The notes under the pieces are model-generated. The model worked only from the letters and a program-made list of their open reading frames with translations. It was not told where the DNA came from and did not search any database. Positions 46,270 through 57,446 of a stretch of 64,000 nt of DNA are shown piece by piece. The stretch is taken from contig CM040442.1 in NCBI GenBank assembly GCA_022749755.1, positions 16,218,457 to 16,282,456 of the forward strand, in the 5' to 3' direction. A program made the position numbers and the translations under genes. Position 1 is the stretch's first letter; each line of letters begins with the position of its first letter. This stretch comes from Azadirachta indica. Lineage: Eukaryota > Streptophyta > Magnoliopsida > Sapindales > Meliaceae.

Positions 46270-46706
46270 GCATATTTTACCTTCCTCGTTATTGTCTACC
46301 TTTCTTTTCTTTCTAATTATTTAGTTTTAGCACATTCATATGACGAAAAAAGATAACATCCATTTGATCACGTTTATCGAATATTTAAAAGGATGTCATT
46401 AAGGTGACAAAGTTAAAGGTATGTATGAACTCAAAATATATTTGGAAAAAGTTTGGTTACTATAACAATATTCCAAGAATCAAATACATGCAGATCACAA
46501 TGATTTTGATGAGTTATTGGAATTTGCTATTAAAACTTACCAAGTCAATTATCATCGACAATCAACCAGGGTTTAGATGCTAAAACAATAAAACCGATGA
46601 AGCCTGGTTGTGGAGCTACAAATATTGTCAATTGTACAACTCGAATACTTTCTGGCAAGAAAAGACAACAAAATCATTGTTGAATATCTAGCCAACTCGA
46701 TAATTT
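46270..46706 (+). pseudogene. Truncated metalloproteinase fragment B (propeptide only)
   Basis: Same extent as fragment A: signal peptide to just after the cysteine-switch region (MKPGCGATNI-like, Arg lost), then the same junction ending TCGATAATTTAAAC. Frameshifts and stops throughout. Located about 550 bp after copy 2, as fragment A lies about 550 bp after the orphan 3' flank, so the pair gene plus fragment is the duplicated unit. Confidence 0.8.
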
Positions 46707-47985
46707 AAACATTATAATTTTGTAACGTTAGTCAGTGTAGTATCTGTATATGGAATTAATTTATTTTGTATAATGAAATCGTATGCATTTATATAAAATA
46801 ACTACAATTCTTATCAGATAAGAATTATAAGGACAAGTATATGAACAAGAAATTATTACGTTTTAAGGATAAAATTTATATTTTACCTTCTTTCTTGTCA
46901 TCTTATTGACTATTAAATTTACAATATCAAACCAAATCAAAATGAATATTCTACTTACCACTAATTAGGCATGAAAAATTGTATTATAATTTGCGGATTC
47001 AACTAATTAAATGTGCTGCGTGAGATTTTTTAATTTGAATTTTTAAATTTATATAATTAAATTAGAAATTTTCATAAATATTGTTGGTAAAATGCGATTA
47101 TAATGCAAATGACAAAAATGCATAAATAAAATTTATTTACATGCAGAGAATTGTTTATGTTTTCAAATAAAAAAAAAATTATTTGAAACTAAGTATAAAG
47201 ATAAAACTAATTTCTAAAATCAAAATTTTAAAACTAACAGCACTTTTAAGCATACTCTTAGTCCTTCAAAACTTAAAACCAAGGATCAAATGTTTTATTT
47301 CTTTTTATAGTATCAAATTTTTAAAGTTAATATTTACATACATAGTAGAAGAGTTCACTTCAAATTAAAGTAATATTTTTATCACATTTTTCCACCATAA
47401 GAAGAATCTCTTTCTTCCGCATGGCATGGAGAAATTTACAGTTCCAAAAATATAAATCGAGTAACATCCTGCAATCTTTCCAACCCCTTGTCACTTTAGT
47501 AAGAGTCTTTCCTTTCACATTTACAATCAAACTATATTCTTTTTTATGCTTCCTATATCATTATACAAAGGAAAAAAACTTCTCTTACTCAGCATAGATA
47601 ACTTCAAGGCACGGTCAGGTGATCCCTCATATAGCTAATTATCCTGGAGGAAAACAACTTGGCAGCAAGATCCCTTGATTTTTGGGATTAGTGTATTAAA
47701 TGGGATTACATAATTGTCCTCACTTACTTACATGCCTTGGGTACTGATCATGTGGCTGGCACCCCCCCTTAGTGAACATCCTATCTAGTTTTGGTAGCAA
47801 TCCCCTGCTCAAGTGGGAACAGCTCCAGAAGGGTCCTTTATAAATTGGTATCGTCTCATGGGGTGTTGACTAGCACATCACAAGCATACTTATTGTCACA
47901 TATCTAGTTAATATTTACTCTAAAACATAGATTATCTTTGCCATTATTATGAATGTTGAATTCTATAGTGGTACTATGAATTTTT
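46707..47985. other. Intergenic part of the repeat unit
   Basis: 46850-47560 repeats 41200-41900. From about 47560 a less AT-rich stretch of unknown origin begins (for example GGCTGGCACCCCCCCTTAG at about 47754). No gene. Confidence 0.5.
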
Positions 47986-47987
47986 TT

Positions 47988-48310
47988 CTAAAAGATGTCA
48001 TGAAGAAAAAACCTAATTCCAAGCCATATGACACTCTTTTCTACTTTAAATTTCTCTACAAAAGCCATGAATAAAAAACCCGATTCCAGGCCGCACGACA
48101 CTCTTTTTTACTGCAGATTTCCTTTACAAAGGTCATCAAAAGAAAACTTGATTCTAGGCCACACTGAACTTATTTCTACTTCTAATTTCTTTAAATGTCA
48201 AAAGAAGACTTGATTTTAGGCCACTTGACACTCATTTCTACTTCGAATTTTTCTAAAAGATGCCATAAAAAGAAGACTTCATCTCAAGCCATATGACATT
48301 CAACTGCTCA
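47988..48310. repeat. Minisatellite, about 67-bp unit, about five copies
   Basis: The word (C/T)(C/T)AAGCCATATGACACTC or a variant (AGGCCRCACGACACTC) recurs at 48021, 48088, 48156, 48218 and 48286, each preceded by AAAAGAARACTTGATT-like sequence and followed by TTTCTACTT. Spacing is 67, 68, 62 and 68 bp. The ORF over 48028-48213 is produced by the repeat and is not a gene. Confidence 0.8.
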
Positions 48311-48388
48311 GACAAAATAATTGAGTCGATATTTCACTACTGAAATAGAAGCAATAAGGCTTGATATTCTACTCTAAAAGAGAAGCAA
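48311..48388. repeat. Second minisatellite (left part), split by an LTR element
   Basis: Units containing GCTTGATATTCTACTCTAAAAGAG-like sequence recur here and continue at 50328-50480 (AGCTGATATTGTACTGTTCAAAA, AGCTAATATTCTACTAC). The array is cut by the element 48389-50327. Confidence 0.55.
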
Positions 48389-50327
48389 TCACATAGGCGG
48401 GATAGGGGGTGGGATAAAAGCATATTTTCAAACGTTGAATCTTATTCTGTTCTTTGATACAATGAGTTAAATAAACATTTTAATGGACAAAATTAAATAT
48501 CGTTTTAATCGTAACTGCTCGAAATACAAGTGTTAAGATAATGATCCTATAACGGACAAAATCAAAGGAAAATATTTTTGTTAAATGAAAGATTCTTAAA
48601 ACAACTATTATAGGCTCTTTATATATAATAGAGAAAACCTAGTGTTACAAGTTAATTCAAATAAGGAAAAGTAACTCCTACCTAAAGAAGAAAACTAGGA
48701 ATTAAATGATAAATTAAATTAGTAAGAATAAAAAACCTCTTAAAATTGTAAAATCTCCCTACATTAGATTTCCTATCTCTTAAAGAAACTTGCCCTCTAG
48801 TTTTGTTTGGCAGATGAAACTTATAGTGCAACATTAAATTATCTTGTGAATTAAAAAAGTAGTTCTTCTTAACAAGCTGTTTAGAAACTCAGAGATACCC
48901 AAATTTTATCTTTTTCTTACACTTGTTAGTGGTCTTTTAGAAAAATGTATATTTGTAATAACAAACTGCTTTCACGATTCTCATAACTCTTCCCATGTTT
49001 CATTCAATGTGTTCACCAACTAAATTTGTCTTTACAACCAAATCTTTCTTAATGCTAATCTTTTTGTCTTTGATATGAGTAGGTAGAACCACATCAATGA
49101 CAAGTTGGTTATCTTCAACTTGAATTACTTGCACATGCTCAATCACATTATCAACTTTCAAATTACAATCAAACAACAACTTTTCTTGTAAAATCTTTGG
49201 CATGTCTTTAGTCGTCTTTTCAAGCACATCTTCAGTCACTATCTTAGGGTCAACTTCAGTTATGTTATTAAATATCTTGTTAACTACGTCAGCATCAGTC
49301 ATGTTATTAAATATCTTGTTAACTACATTATCAACAACATCTCTAATAACTCTATCCAAGTCAAGCTTTAGCTGCCCTCCGATTTCCTTGGCTAAAAGGA
49401 TCGCATATGATAATTTATGGATAGTATATGATGCATTCGATCTCTTATATTAGCACAAAGTCCCTTAAAAATCTTTCAACTAAAAACTCTTCACTCTTAT
49501 AAAAAAATGAATGCCCATAAAAATACTTGAACTTTATATTATATGAATGAATAGATCTCATACCTTAACGTGTCATACAATAATTAAGAGGAATAAATTA
49601 TGTGCTCATTAATCACTTCATTCTATCCCATGATTGAACTTTACCTTCTTGGCTAGCAAGTCATGTCCTTTGTAATATATTTCCACTAATTTGATGCACT
49701 TCTTTTTAATAGGGAATAAGTTACACATTGTACTCGTTTATCTTTAAGGATCCTCTCAACTTTAAAGAATTCTTTGACATCTTCCAACAAAAATAAAAAT
49801 AATTTAGAACTACATTTTCGATCAAACAATAATGCATCATGCCTAACATAATAGACGATGATTCTAAGTTTTTCTTTTTTTTGTAAAAGGATGTATTGAT
49901 GGATGTGTTTATGTTTAACGGTACAGGAAAGCTCTGTCTGGTGTAAAGGTAGGCTTTGATACCAATTAACATACACAAGGTAGTAGGTGGGATAAAAGAA
50001 ACTTGGCGAACTTTGAATTTTATTCAGTTTTTTGACACAGCGGGTTAAATAAACGTTCTAACACTAACGACTGAAAAATTTAGTGTTAAAATAACAATCT
50101 CATAAGCGACAAAATCAAAGGAAAATATTTTTATTAAATAAAAGACTGTTAAAAAAACTACTATAATCTCTCTATATATAATAGAGAAAACCTAATGTTA
50201 CAAGTTAACTCAAATAAGGAAAAATAACTATTACTTAAAGAAGAAAACTATGAATTAAATAACAAATTAAATCGGTAAGAATAAAAAACTTTCTAAATTA
50301 ATTAAATTTTAAAATTATTCTACATCA
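48389..50327 (-). mobile_element. Small non-autonomous LTR retroelement with gag remnant
   Basis: Two direct repeats of about 361-378 bp (48389-48766 and 49967-50327) share long blocks (for example ACAAAATCAAAGGAAAATAT and ATATATAATAGAGAAAACCT) and start near TGATGTAGG on the minus strand. Next to the right repeat the minus strand reads TGGTATCAAAGCC (49952-49964), a tRNA-iMet primer site with one change, and next to the left repeat lies a purine-rich tract (about 48770-48785). The internal part is only about 1.2 kb and encodes a retrotransposon-gag-like segment, with no pol. It is therefore a miniature element moved in trans. Total length is 1.94 kb. A related solo LTR is at 51990. Confidence 0.85.
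49000..49960 (-). pseudogene. Gag-like remnant inside the miniature LTR element
   Basis: From about 49800 down to 49690 the minus strand reads DVKEFFKVERI then DKRVQCVTYSLLKRSAS. This matches the core pattern of the plant retrotransposon gag domain (DxxxFFxxxxI...E/DKRVxxVAYxLxGxAxxWW). Stops follow. A separate open piece, 49359-49000, of 119 codons is rich in Asp/Val/Asn and has a near-duplicate VVNKIFNN motif. I do not recognise it. Confidence 0.5.
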
Positions 50328-50600
50328 AACGACATAAGCTGATATTGTACTGTTCAAAAAAAAAAAATAACTGAGCCAATTGTTGAGAAAGAAGAATTAA
50401 GTTGACATACAATTGTTCAAAAGAAAAAAATTGAGCTAATATTCTACTACTATTCAAAAAAAATTAAGCTAAATATTATTTTTGCTTAAAAATGCTAAGA
50501 TGGACACATTTATGCTCTAAAAGTAGCTGAAAACACTTATGCTCTAAAAAGCTGGGCTAAGCACTATTCTTGTTATGAAAATAAGTGCTTATATGCTTGA
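50328..50600. repeat. Second minisatellite (right part)
   Basis: Continuation of the array at 48311-48388: repeated words TTGTTCAAAAGAAAAAAATTGAGCT and variants at intervals of about 45-60 bp, then ACACTTATGCTCTAAAA-type repeats near 50500-50560. Confidence 0.5.
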
Positions 50601-50754
50601 TAACGACAATCTAAAATTTGTAAAAATTCAAGGTTCAAGTAATAGCTAGTCATTAATTGTTACTAGAAATTGGGGTGCTAAATATGTTCGGGGATTTTTG
50701 CCTCACCTAACCTGACCTGAGAGGAAGGGCTCTCCTAACTTGACTTAGACTTTA

Positions 50755-50945
50755 GCTTATCTCATTCAAAATGAGTTATTCTCATCAAAAATGTGTTTGT
50801 ATCATCCAGCTTGAGCTCTTCTCATCCAAAATGGGTTCATCTCATCCGACTTGAGCTTGTTTCATCCAAAATGAGTTTATCTCATCCCAGTTTGAGGTCA
50901 CCTTAGCCCCACTTAAGATCATCTCATCTAACTTGAGATATAATA
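50755..50945. repeat. Minisatellite with CTCATCC units
   Basis: CTCATCCAAAATG(A/G)GTT alternates with CATCCGACTTGAGCT-like sequence about four times, giving a unit near 44 bp. No ORF. Confidence 0.65.
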
Positions 50946-51749
50946 TGTAATGGACAAAAGGACAATTGATGAGAAAATATCACAAATAATTGCCCATTAT
51001 CTCTCTTGAAAAGCTCATAAAAATTATTTTTGTCACAAAGAAGGAATTAGATCTTTACTTTAAGAAACCAAATATGAAAGAGAGGCCAATGGACAAAAAA
51101 ATTATTAGAATTCTAAATCCCAAAGATATAAAACACTAATATTCTTGTTTATGCTTCTTATATTATTTCTATAAACAAAAAAAAAAAAAAAAACTTCTTC
51201 TCTGACTATGACTTAAGTATTTGAGGGTTTGTGCCGAGAAATTCGACTTTTCTAAATGTTATTTATTTTTTAGATTACTCCGATCAAAGAGACAGATCTG
51301 TCGTTGGATATCGAGACTTACAAAAATCGATATCAACAAATATCAATGAAGTTATACATATAAATGTAATTTATGAATATTGATTTAGATATAGATATTT
51401 AAATATTTTGTTATTAATTAATATTGTTCTAGAATGATATAAGGTTACTGAAAATTTGTTTTATTTTCATGATGTTCTTGCATAACATTACGTGTGTTTC
51501 CCTCGAAACATTAGATTATTAAGATTTTTACCTAAAATTCCTTCTATAAAATCATTTAGTAAAATACCATGCAAATGTTGTGGATCCAACAGTATAGACT
51601 TTCATAATAATAATGATTATATTTATTTAAAAATTAGAAATTTATCTTTTAGTTTACTCTGAATCGTTATATTTTGTGAGTACGCATAACTTAAGCCTCT
51701 CCTTCTCTATGTGTAGCACATATATTTATATATATATATATATATAGTA

Positions 51750-52195
51750 CATATATTATTAGCTAATTATATAGCTGATGCTTTGGCTAACTTGGGTTTG
51801 AGTTGTTATTAGCTACAATGGTGTTCTTCTTATCCTACTGATATTGGTATTCTTTTGTTTCATGAGGCTAACGGTTTTCCTTATTTTAAATTCTCTTAAC
51901 TTTTTCAATTTGTCTTTGTCCTATTTTATGCTCTTGTTAAAGGGTAAGGCTCATTTTGTTCACCCTAGGTCTTATTAATCTCTTGCTTGTGACGCAGGCG
52001 GGATAGCGGGTGGGATAAAAACACCTTGTCGATCGCCGAATCTCAAATAAGAAAATTAAGAATTCAATAACAAATTAAATTGGTAAGAATAAAAGACTTC
52101 CTAAACTAATTAAATTCTAAAATTGTCCTACATCAGCTTGCTTTTATTTTACCAAAGTTTTTCCTTTCGGGTCATTGTTATTTTTTTTTTTAAAA
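51750..52195 (+). pseudogene. LINE tail with RNase H end, split by a solo LTR
   Basis: From 51757 the plus strand reads ANYIADALANLGLSCY, then (after one stop) LQWCSSYPTDIGILFHEANG and FPYFKFS before a TAA. This is the typical end of plant LINE ORF2 RNase H. A T-rich 3' UTR follows. The solo LTR 51990-52135 interrupts the UTR, and an A-rich end lies near 52190. Confidence 0.55.
51990..52135 (-). repeat. Solo LTR (146 bp) with GCTTG target duplication
   Basis: Minus strand starts TGATGTAGGACAATTTTAG and ends ...CCTGCGTCA, matching the ends of the LTRs at 48389-50327 but lacking their middle (about 220 bp including the TATA region). It is flanked by the perfect 5-bp repeat GCTTG (51985-51989 and 52136-52140), so it is a genuine insertion reduced to one LTR and then internally deleted. 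Confidence 0.88.
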
Positions 52196-52199
52196 AGCA

Positions 52200-53815
52200 C
52201 CTATATAAATAACCTATCAGGAGAGCTGTTTTATTTATGTAAAATAACTTATAAGTACTGTATATGTTTATGTAAAATAAATACAAATACTTACAAAGAT
52301 AAGAACTGTAGAAGAAATTAATAACAGACTTAAGGACATGTATAAGAAAAAGAAATTATTGAGGGTAAATGTTGTTAGTAAAATGCTATAATAATGCAAA
52401 TGATTAGAATGCATAAACAAAAACTATTTACAGGTGGAGAATAGTGTTTTCAAATAATAAAAATATAATAAAATTATTTGAAACTACACGTAAAGGTAAA
52501 ACTAATTTTTAAAATCAGATTTAAAAAGTAATACTTTCTCTATTAATTTTTCAAAATCATTGCATGAAAATAAATTTTCTTAGAATCGAGTTTGAAAAAC
52601 ATTTACCAAACCGAAAACAAAATTTTAACTATTCAAAATCACTTTTGACTACACTAGTTAAGAGCCCTTCCAAGTATACTTTTAATCCTTCAAAATTTAA
52701 AACCAAAGATTAAATGTTTAATTTTTTTAATAATATCTAGTTTTTAAGCTTAATCTTAAAATAAGTGAAATATTTTTACAGAAAAGTTATAAGTAGAATG
52801 GATTAGCTTCAAATTAAAGTCATATTTTATCATAATTTTTCAGTAAAAGAAAATCTCTATTCAATACGGCAAGCAGAAATTTACAAATGGAATCAGTAAA
52901 TCGATTAATATGTTACAATCTTTCCAACCCCTTGTTGCTGGTTGCTCCTTTGTTTTCTTTCAAAAATGAAACTCTATTTATCACTTTGGTAAGGGGTTTC
53001 TTTTTCACATTTATAATTCAAAGATTAGAAATTAACACTTTGATTATATCATCTTCCTTTCATATGGGCACTTTGATTAAGGAAAAAAATGTCGTCACTG
53101 TGCGAGGATTTGGGTCAATTCATTCAAGATTTGGAATTGGGTGAATTTATATAGACAAAAAGTTTTATATGATATAGAAATATGAAAGTGACATTGTGGT
53201 CTTCCTATGATAAAGATATATGAAAGTCACAAGTTTTTTTTTTTTTTTGTTGCTTTATGATATAGACAAAAAATGTCGTCACATATTTGGTAATTTATCT
53301 CTTGATTTACTCTTAATCCTTATATTTCGTGGGTACATATAACTTAGGTCAATTCGACAAATTTTAGGAGGAGATTCTCGTATTCAAGTCACATTACTGG
53401 CTGAACAATGGGCAGAGCCAGCTCTTTAAATTTTGTTCATGTACTATTTATCCCTGCTAAGGAAAAGCAAATCATAAAGCACCCTTAATTAAATAAAACA
53501 GCTCTCCTTATAAGTTATTTATACATGGTGCTTATAATATATTATTCAAGAATTTAATTTTGTTATTTCTTTTTTCCTAAGCAAACCCATATATCTGATG
53601 ATCTTAGGACAAACAATATATAACACGTTAATATGATAATATCTAAGCAAAACAAATATTCTTTTATGTTGAATGATAGTTTTTTTAAATTTTGAATGAT
53701 AGTTGAAGAACTAAAATTTTGAAAGAGATCAAGGATATTAAATACAGCTAATGCTTATAAGGATAAAAATAAAATGAAATACCATGGAAGAAATTAGTAG
53801 GAATTAAAGTTGTTT
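52200..53815. other. Intergenic part of the metalloproteinase repeat unit
   Basis: 52360-53100 repeats 41200-42010 and 46850-47560 (for example the block ending GTCAATTC). No gene; the 85-codon ORF at 52887 is a chance reading of repeated flank. Confidence 0.5.
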
Positions 53816-53819
53816 TCTT

Positions 53820-54300
53820 TTGATATTGAGTTGTATTATTCATTTTCTCTCTTTAGAAAACTAGTTCTAGCTAGGGTTTATTCTTGCATATGCATTATTT
53901 CAAAACTTTAGAAATTCATTATGAATGATTGATCATCTTAGATGCAATCAATGTTAGCGGAGAGCTATCTTTAGTTCTTCAATATTCTTTTAACAATGTT
54001 GACATCAAAAACTTTTTCTCTCTCAGTTTTCTTTCTTGAATACAAGATTATAATCTATTGATATTTATATTAAATATCTACTAGAAATCTAGATATGAGA
54101 TATATGGGATAGTCCTGAATCTATGTACATTTTGTATGATATGTACCTTCAGATGAAGGGTATCTATCCACATATAATCAGTGAATAATTCCCATAATAC
54201 AAGTTAAGGAGAGTCCAACACATAGGAGGACTCAAGCACTTTCGTGCCTTCCTTGTTATTATCCTCCTTTCTCTTCCTTCTTTGATTCTATTATTTTCTT
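53820..54300 (+). pseudogene. Metalloproteinase remnant C (start region only)
   Basis: 53820-54030 repeats the 5' flank of copy 1 and the window end (ATTGATCATCTTAGATG block). It reaches an ATG at 53996 with MLTSKTFSLS, the start of the signal peptide, after which similarity stops. 54060-54270 then repeats the flank that precedes fragments A and B, up to CTTCCTTGTTATTATCCTCC. The coding body is gone. This copy shows which codon was the start in copy 1. Confidence 0.75.
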
Positions 54301-54427
54301 TTTATGTGAGCACTTTGATCAAGGAAATTAAAAAATGTTGTCTCTATGTGTGGAATTGGGTCAATTCATTCTACATTTGCAATTGGGTAGAATTAAAATT
54401 GATATCCTCATCTGAAAGTTACTTTAA

Positions 54428-55216
54428 GGGAAAAAGACATCCGGGTCCTTAGAATTTGATTCAATGTATTGATTAGTCTAAATGGTTTAAAGAATATCTA
54501 CACAAGTCTCAATTTATTTTAAAATGAGGATTATGCCTCTATTAGTAATAGTTATTCAAACAAAAATTATTATTAAATATTTAAAAATTGATAAAATATA
54601 ATATATTTACAAAAAATACATTAATAAATGTGTATTAATAATATAATATTTAATATATTATAAAATTAAACATTTTATATATAATATATTTTTGAATTTT
54701 TTTTTATAATATATATATTAATATTTAACATATATAATATAATTTAGTTATACATAAATATAAATTATAGTAGATTCATAAGTATGTACTATAGTATATT
54801 TTTTTTATATATTAATATTTATTTATGATTTATTTTTTATTTATTTTCTAATACTTAATCAATATTGAATTGTTAACATAATGTAAAATAAATAAATCTA
54901 TATTTTAGTTATAATACATTGACACGTATTATTCATATTTTTTATAAAATATGTAAATTTATGATATTTATGTACATATCATATTAATAAACTATAAAAT
55001 AATATTATATTTATTTTAATAATGTATTTTTCATAAATATATTTTATTTTATTAAATTTTAAAAAAATCTAATAATAATTTTTATTAAGTAACTATCATT
55101 GATAGGGGTATAATCGTTATTTTAAAATAAATTGTAACTTGTATGAATATTTTTAAAACTAATAAGACTAATCAGTATATTAAACAAAATCTTAAGGACC
55201 TACATGTCATTTTGCG
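54428..55216. mobile_element. Mutator-type MITE with long inverted repeats, 789 bp
   Basis: The two ends are inverted copies for about 200 bp or more: the left end begins GGGAAAAAGACAT and continues GGTCCTTAGAATTTGATT; the right end reversed begins CGCAAAATGACAT and continues GGTCCTTAAGATTTTGTT. Both later share TGATTAGTCT and CAATTTATTTTAAAAT. It is bracketed by an exact 9-bp repeat TTACTTTAA (54419-54427, 55217-55225). Nine-base duplications are typical of Mutator-like transposons. The paralogous site at 42112-42120 has one TTACTTTAA and no insert. No transposase. Confidence 0.9.
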
Positions 55217-55225
55217 TTACTTTAA

Positions 55226-57446
55226 ATAAATAATAATAATAATTTTATATAGTTATCTATAATAGGAAATTTAAATTTGAATGACTAATAATACAATCCT
55301 ACTGTTTGGAATTATGATTAACTAATAATTTGAAACTTTGAATCTTTCAATATAGACTGAAGAAAAATTAAAATAATTTGATAGTCATCGTGGTCTTTGT
55401 GGAGTTAATAATTAATTAAATATTCTAAAGTATTATTCCTTTGAACGAGTCAAATATATGCTTTATCCTTAGTTAATTAATTAATTAGAACCAATAATTA
55501 AAACAGTTTTCAACAATTCCAAAAGTCTCTCTTCTAAGCATGTGCCCCAGCAAAATTTACAAATTAAGAATTCCAAAATCCAGAATATATATGCTTATAC
55601 TTTTATTTAGTGCGATCATTTTTTTCATATATAATGTTATATATATCTTGCCTTTAGTATAACTACTAGTTTAATTTAAAATATTAAAATAAAAAATATA
55701 TTTTAAAAAATTATTAAGTTCTCAATTAACAGTAGAAAGTAATAGGGTAATTTTGAAAAGGGATAATCAGCATTTCAACTAAATCTAAGGGGGTCCATGA
55801 CAATTTTTAAATAAAAATGTTGTAAATTTTCTTTTGTGGGGTATCCTATGATTGAATTTTTTATTTTCTTTAAAATATGAAAGTCAAAAGGTTTTTTTTT
55901 TTTTTTGTACTTTGTGAGAGAAATTAGGGCCGATTATTTATGATAATAAAAGTGTAGCTTCTTTTCTATATATACAAAGAGTCATAAAAGTCTCAAGTCA
56001 TAAAAATCTCAATTTATTAATAAATAACAATTATATCCTTTTTTAATGACAGTTAGAATATTGTACATGGCAAAACTGTATATATTCTTAAAGTTTTAGA
56101 AAAAGTAGGTATTCATAAAGTTTTAGAAATAATAGATATCCCTATAGTATGACAAAATAATAAATACTTTCTCAAGCTTTTTGTGATTATATAAAATAAT
56201 TATCTTATCCTTATAAAAATTTAGAATGGAAATAAATTGAATAATTTAACTATATAACTATTACATAATAATCAATATAGTCGTATAATTTACTTTTTAA
56301 TAGTTTTATATTTAATATTTGGATAATCAGTCATTCAAATTTGAGAATTTTAATTGTCTCCTCCAAGCTAATCCTAATTATCTCAATTATATGCCATTAA
56401 AGCTGACTGGTAGATTCCCATTCCGAGAAATATTGTCGCCCGGAAAATAATAATAAATAAAAGTAACGAAGAAAAGAAATCCTGCAAATAGAAACCACAT
56501 AGTCTTGTGTTTCTTTGCAGAAAATAAGAGTCCTGTACTTCTTCCAGGATTCTACTATTTAATTAGTTTGTGGAATATCTTAGCAATGAACAGAACATTG
56601 GGACTGTTTCAATAGCACTCATTCAGGTAAAATGATTCTCAATCAAATTTCAGATTCTTCCATTTGCAATTTGTCAAGAACATGGATGCAATGTCTTTTA
56701 CAGGTTCTGCTTGTTGGGGCAACTATGATCCTCCTTCATAAATTCCAAAAAAAAACTACTTCTTAAGGTAATAATTTCACATAATTCAGTTCATCCAAAC
56801 TCAAAGATTCAGTAGAAAATCTAATTAACTTATGATAAAGACATATATATATAGATATATGTGTGTGTGTGTATGTGTATGTATGTATTGAGATATGTGA
56901 TTGTTTGTATGATTCATAATTCTGAGAATTGTTATATAATTTCTATGTAATTATATTAATTTACAATTCAAAAATAATTTATAATTAAATATTGTAAAAA
57001 ATAAATCGTAAGGTATGTCTAGAATTAACTCTTAATTTAACCTTTAATTTAACTTGTGGGAAGAATTAAAGTCTTCTCATCTATATGTGTAGAATTTAAG
57101 GTCAGTGATGGTGGAATCTGATGACGTGTAAATAAGAATAATTTTATATGGTAAGAAAACATGAAAGTCAATCAGCTGGCAGCTAAAAGGAATCTTCCTT
57201 CAATTTTTAAATTAGTTCCTTCCTTTCATTAAGTCTCTATTTTCTAAGATAAATGATTCGGCCTCAGGACCATGTATTGAACGACAGATTCAACAGAAAC
57301 CAAGTCGTTCTATTATATTCACTTTCAAATTCCAGTATTCTTTTCTCATCATAAGAAATCTATATATAGAGATATAAGGTAATGGCTTCTACACAAGCAA
57401 TTAACATAGCAAAGAGCTTGCTTTAGTTCTTCAATATTAGTTGACA
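55226..57446 (+). other. Intergenic and 5' flank of metalloproteinase copy 3
   Basis: Repeats the upstream region of copy 2 over several blocks (55340-55500, 56390-56600, 57225-57446). A TATA-like run TATATATAG is at about 57361. A TG/TA microsatellite lies at about 56845-56890. No other gene. Confidence 0.6.

Noticed and set aside
52887..53144. 85-codon ORF at 52.9 kb
   Set aside because: Lies in duplicated intergenic flank; the paralogous flanks at 42 kb and 47.5 kb do not keep the frame open.
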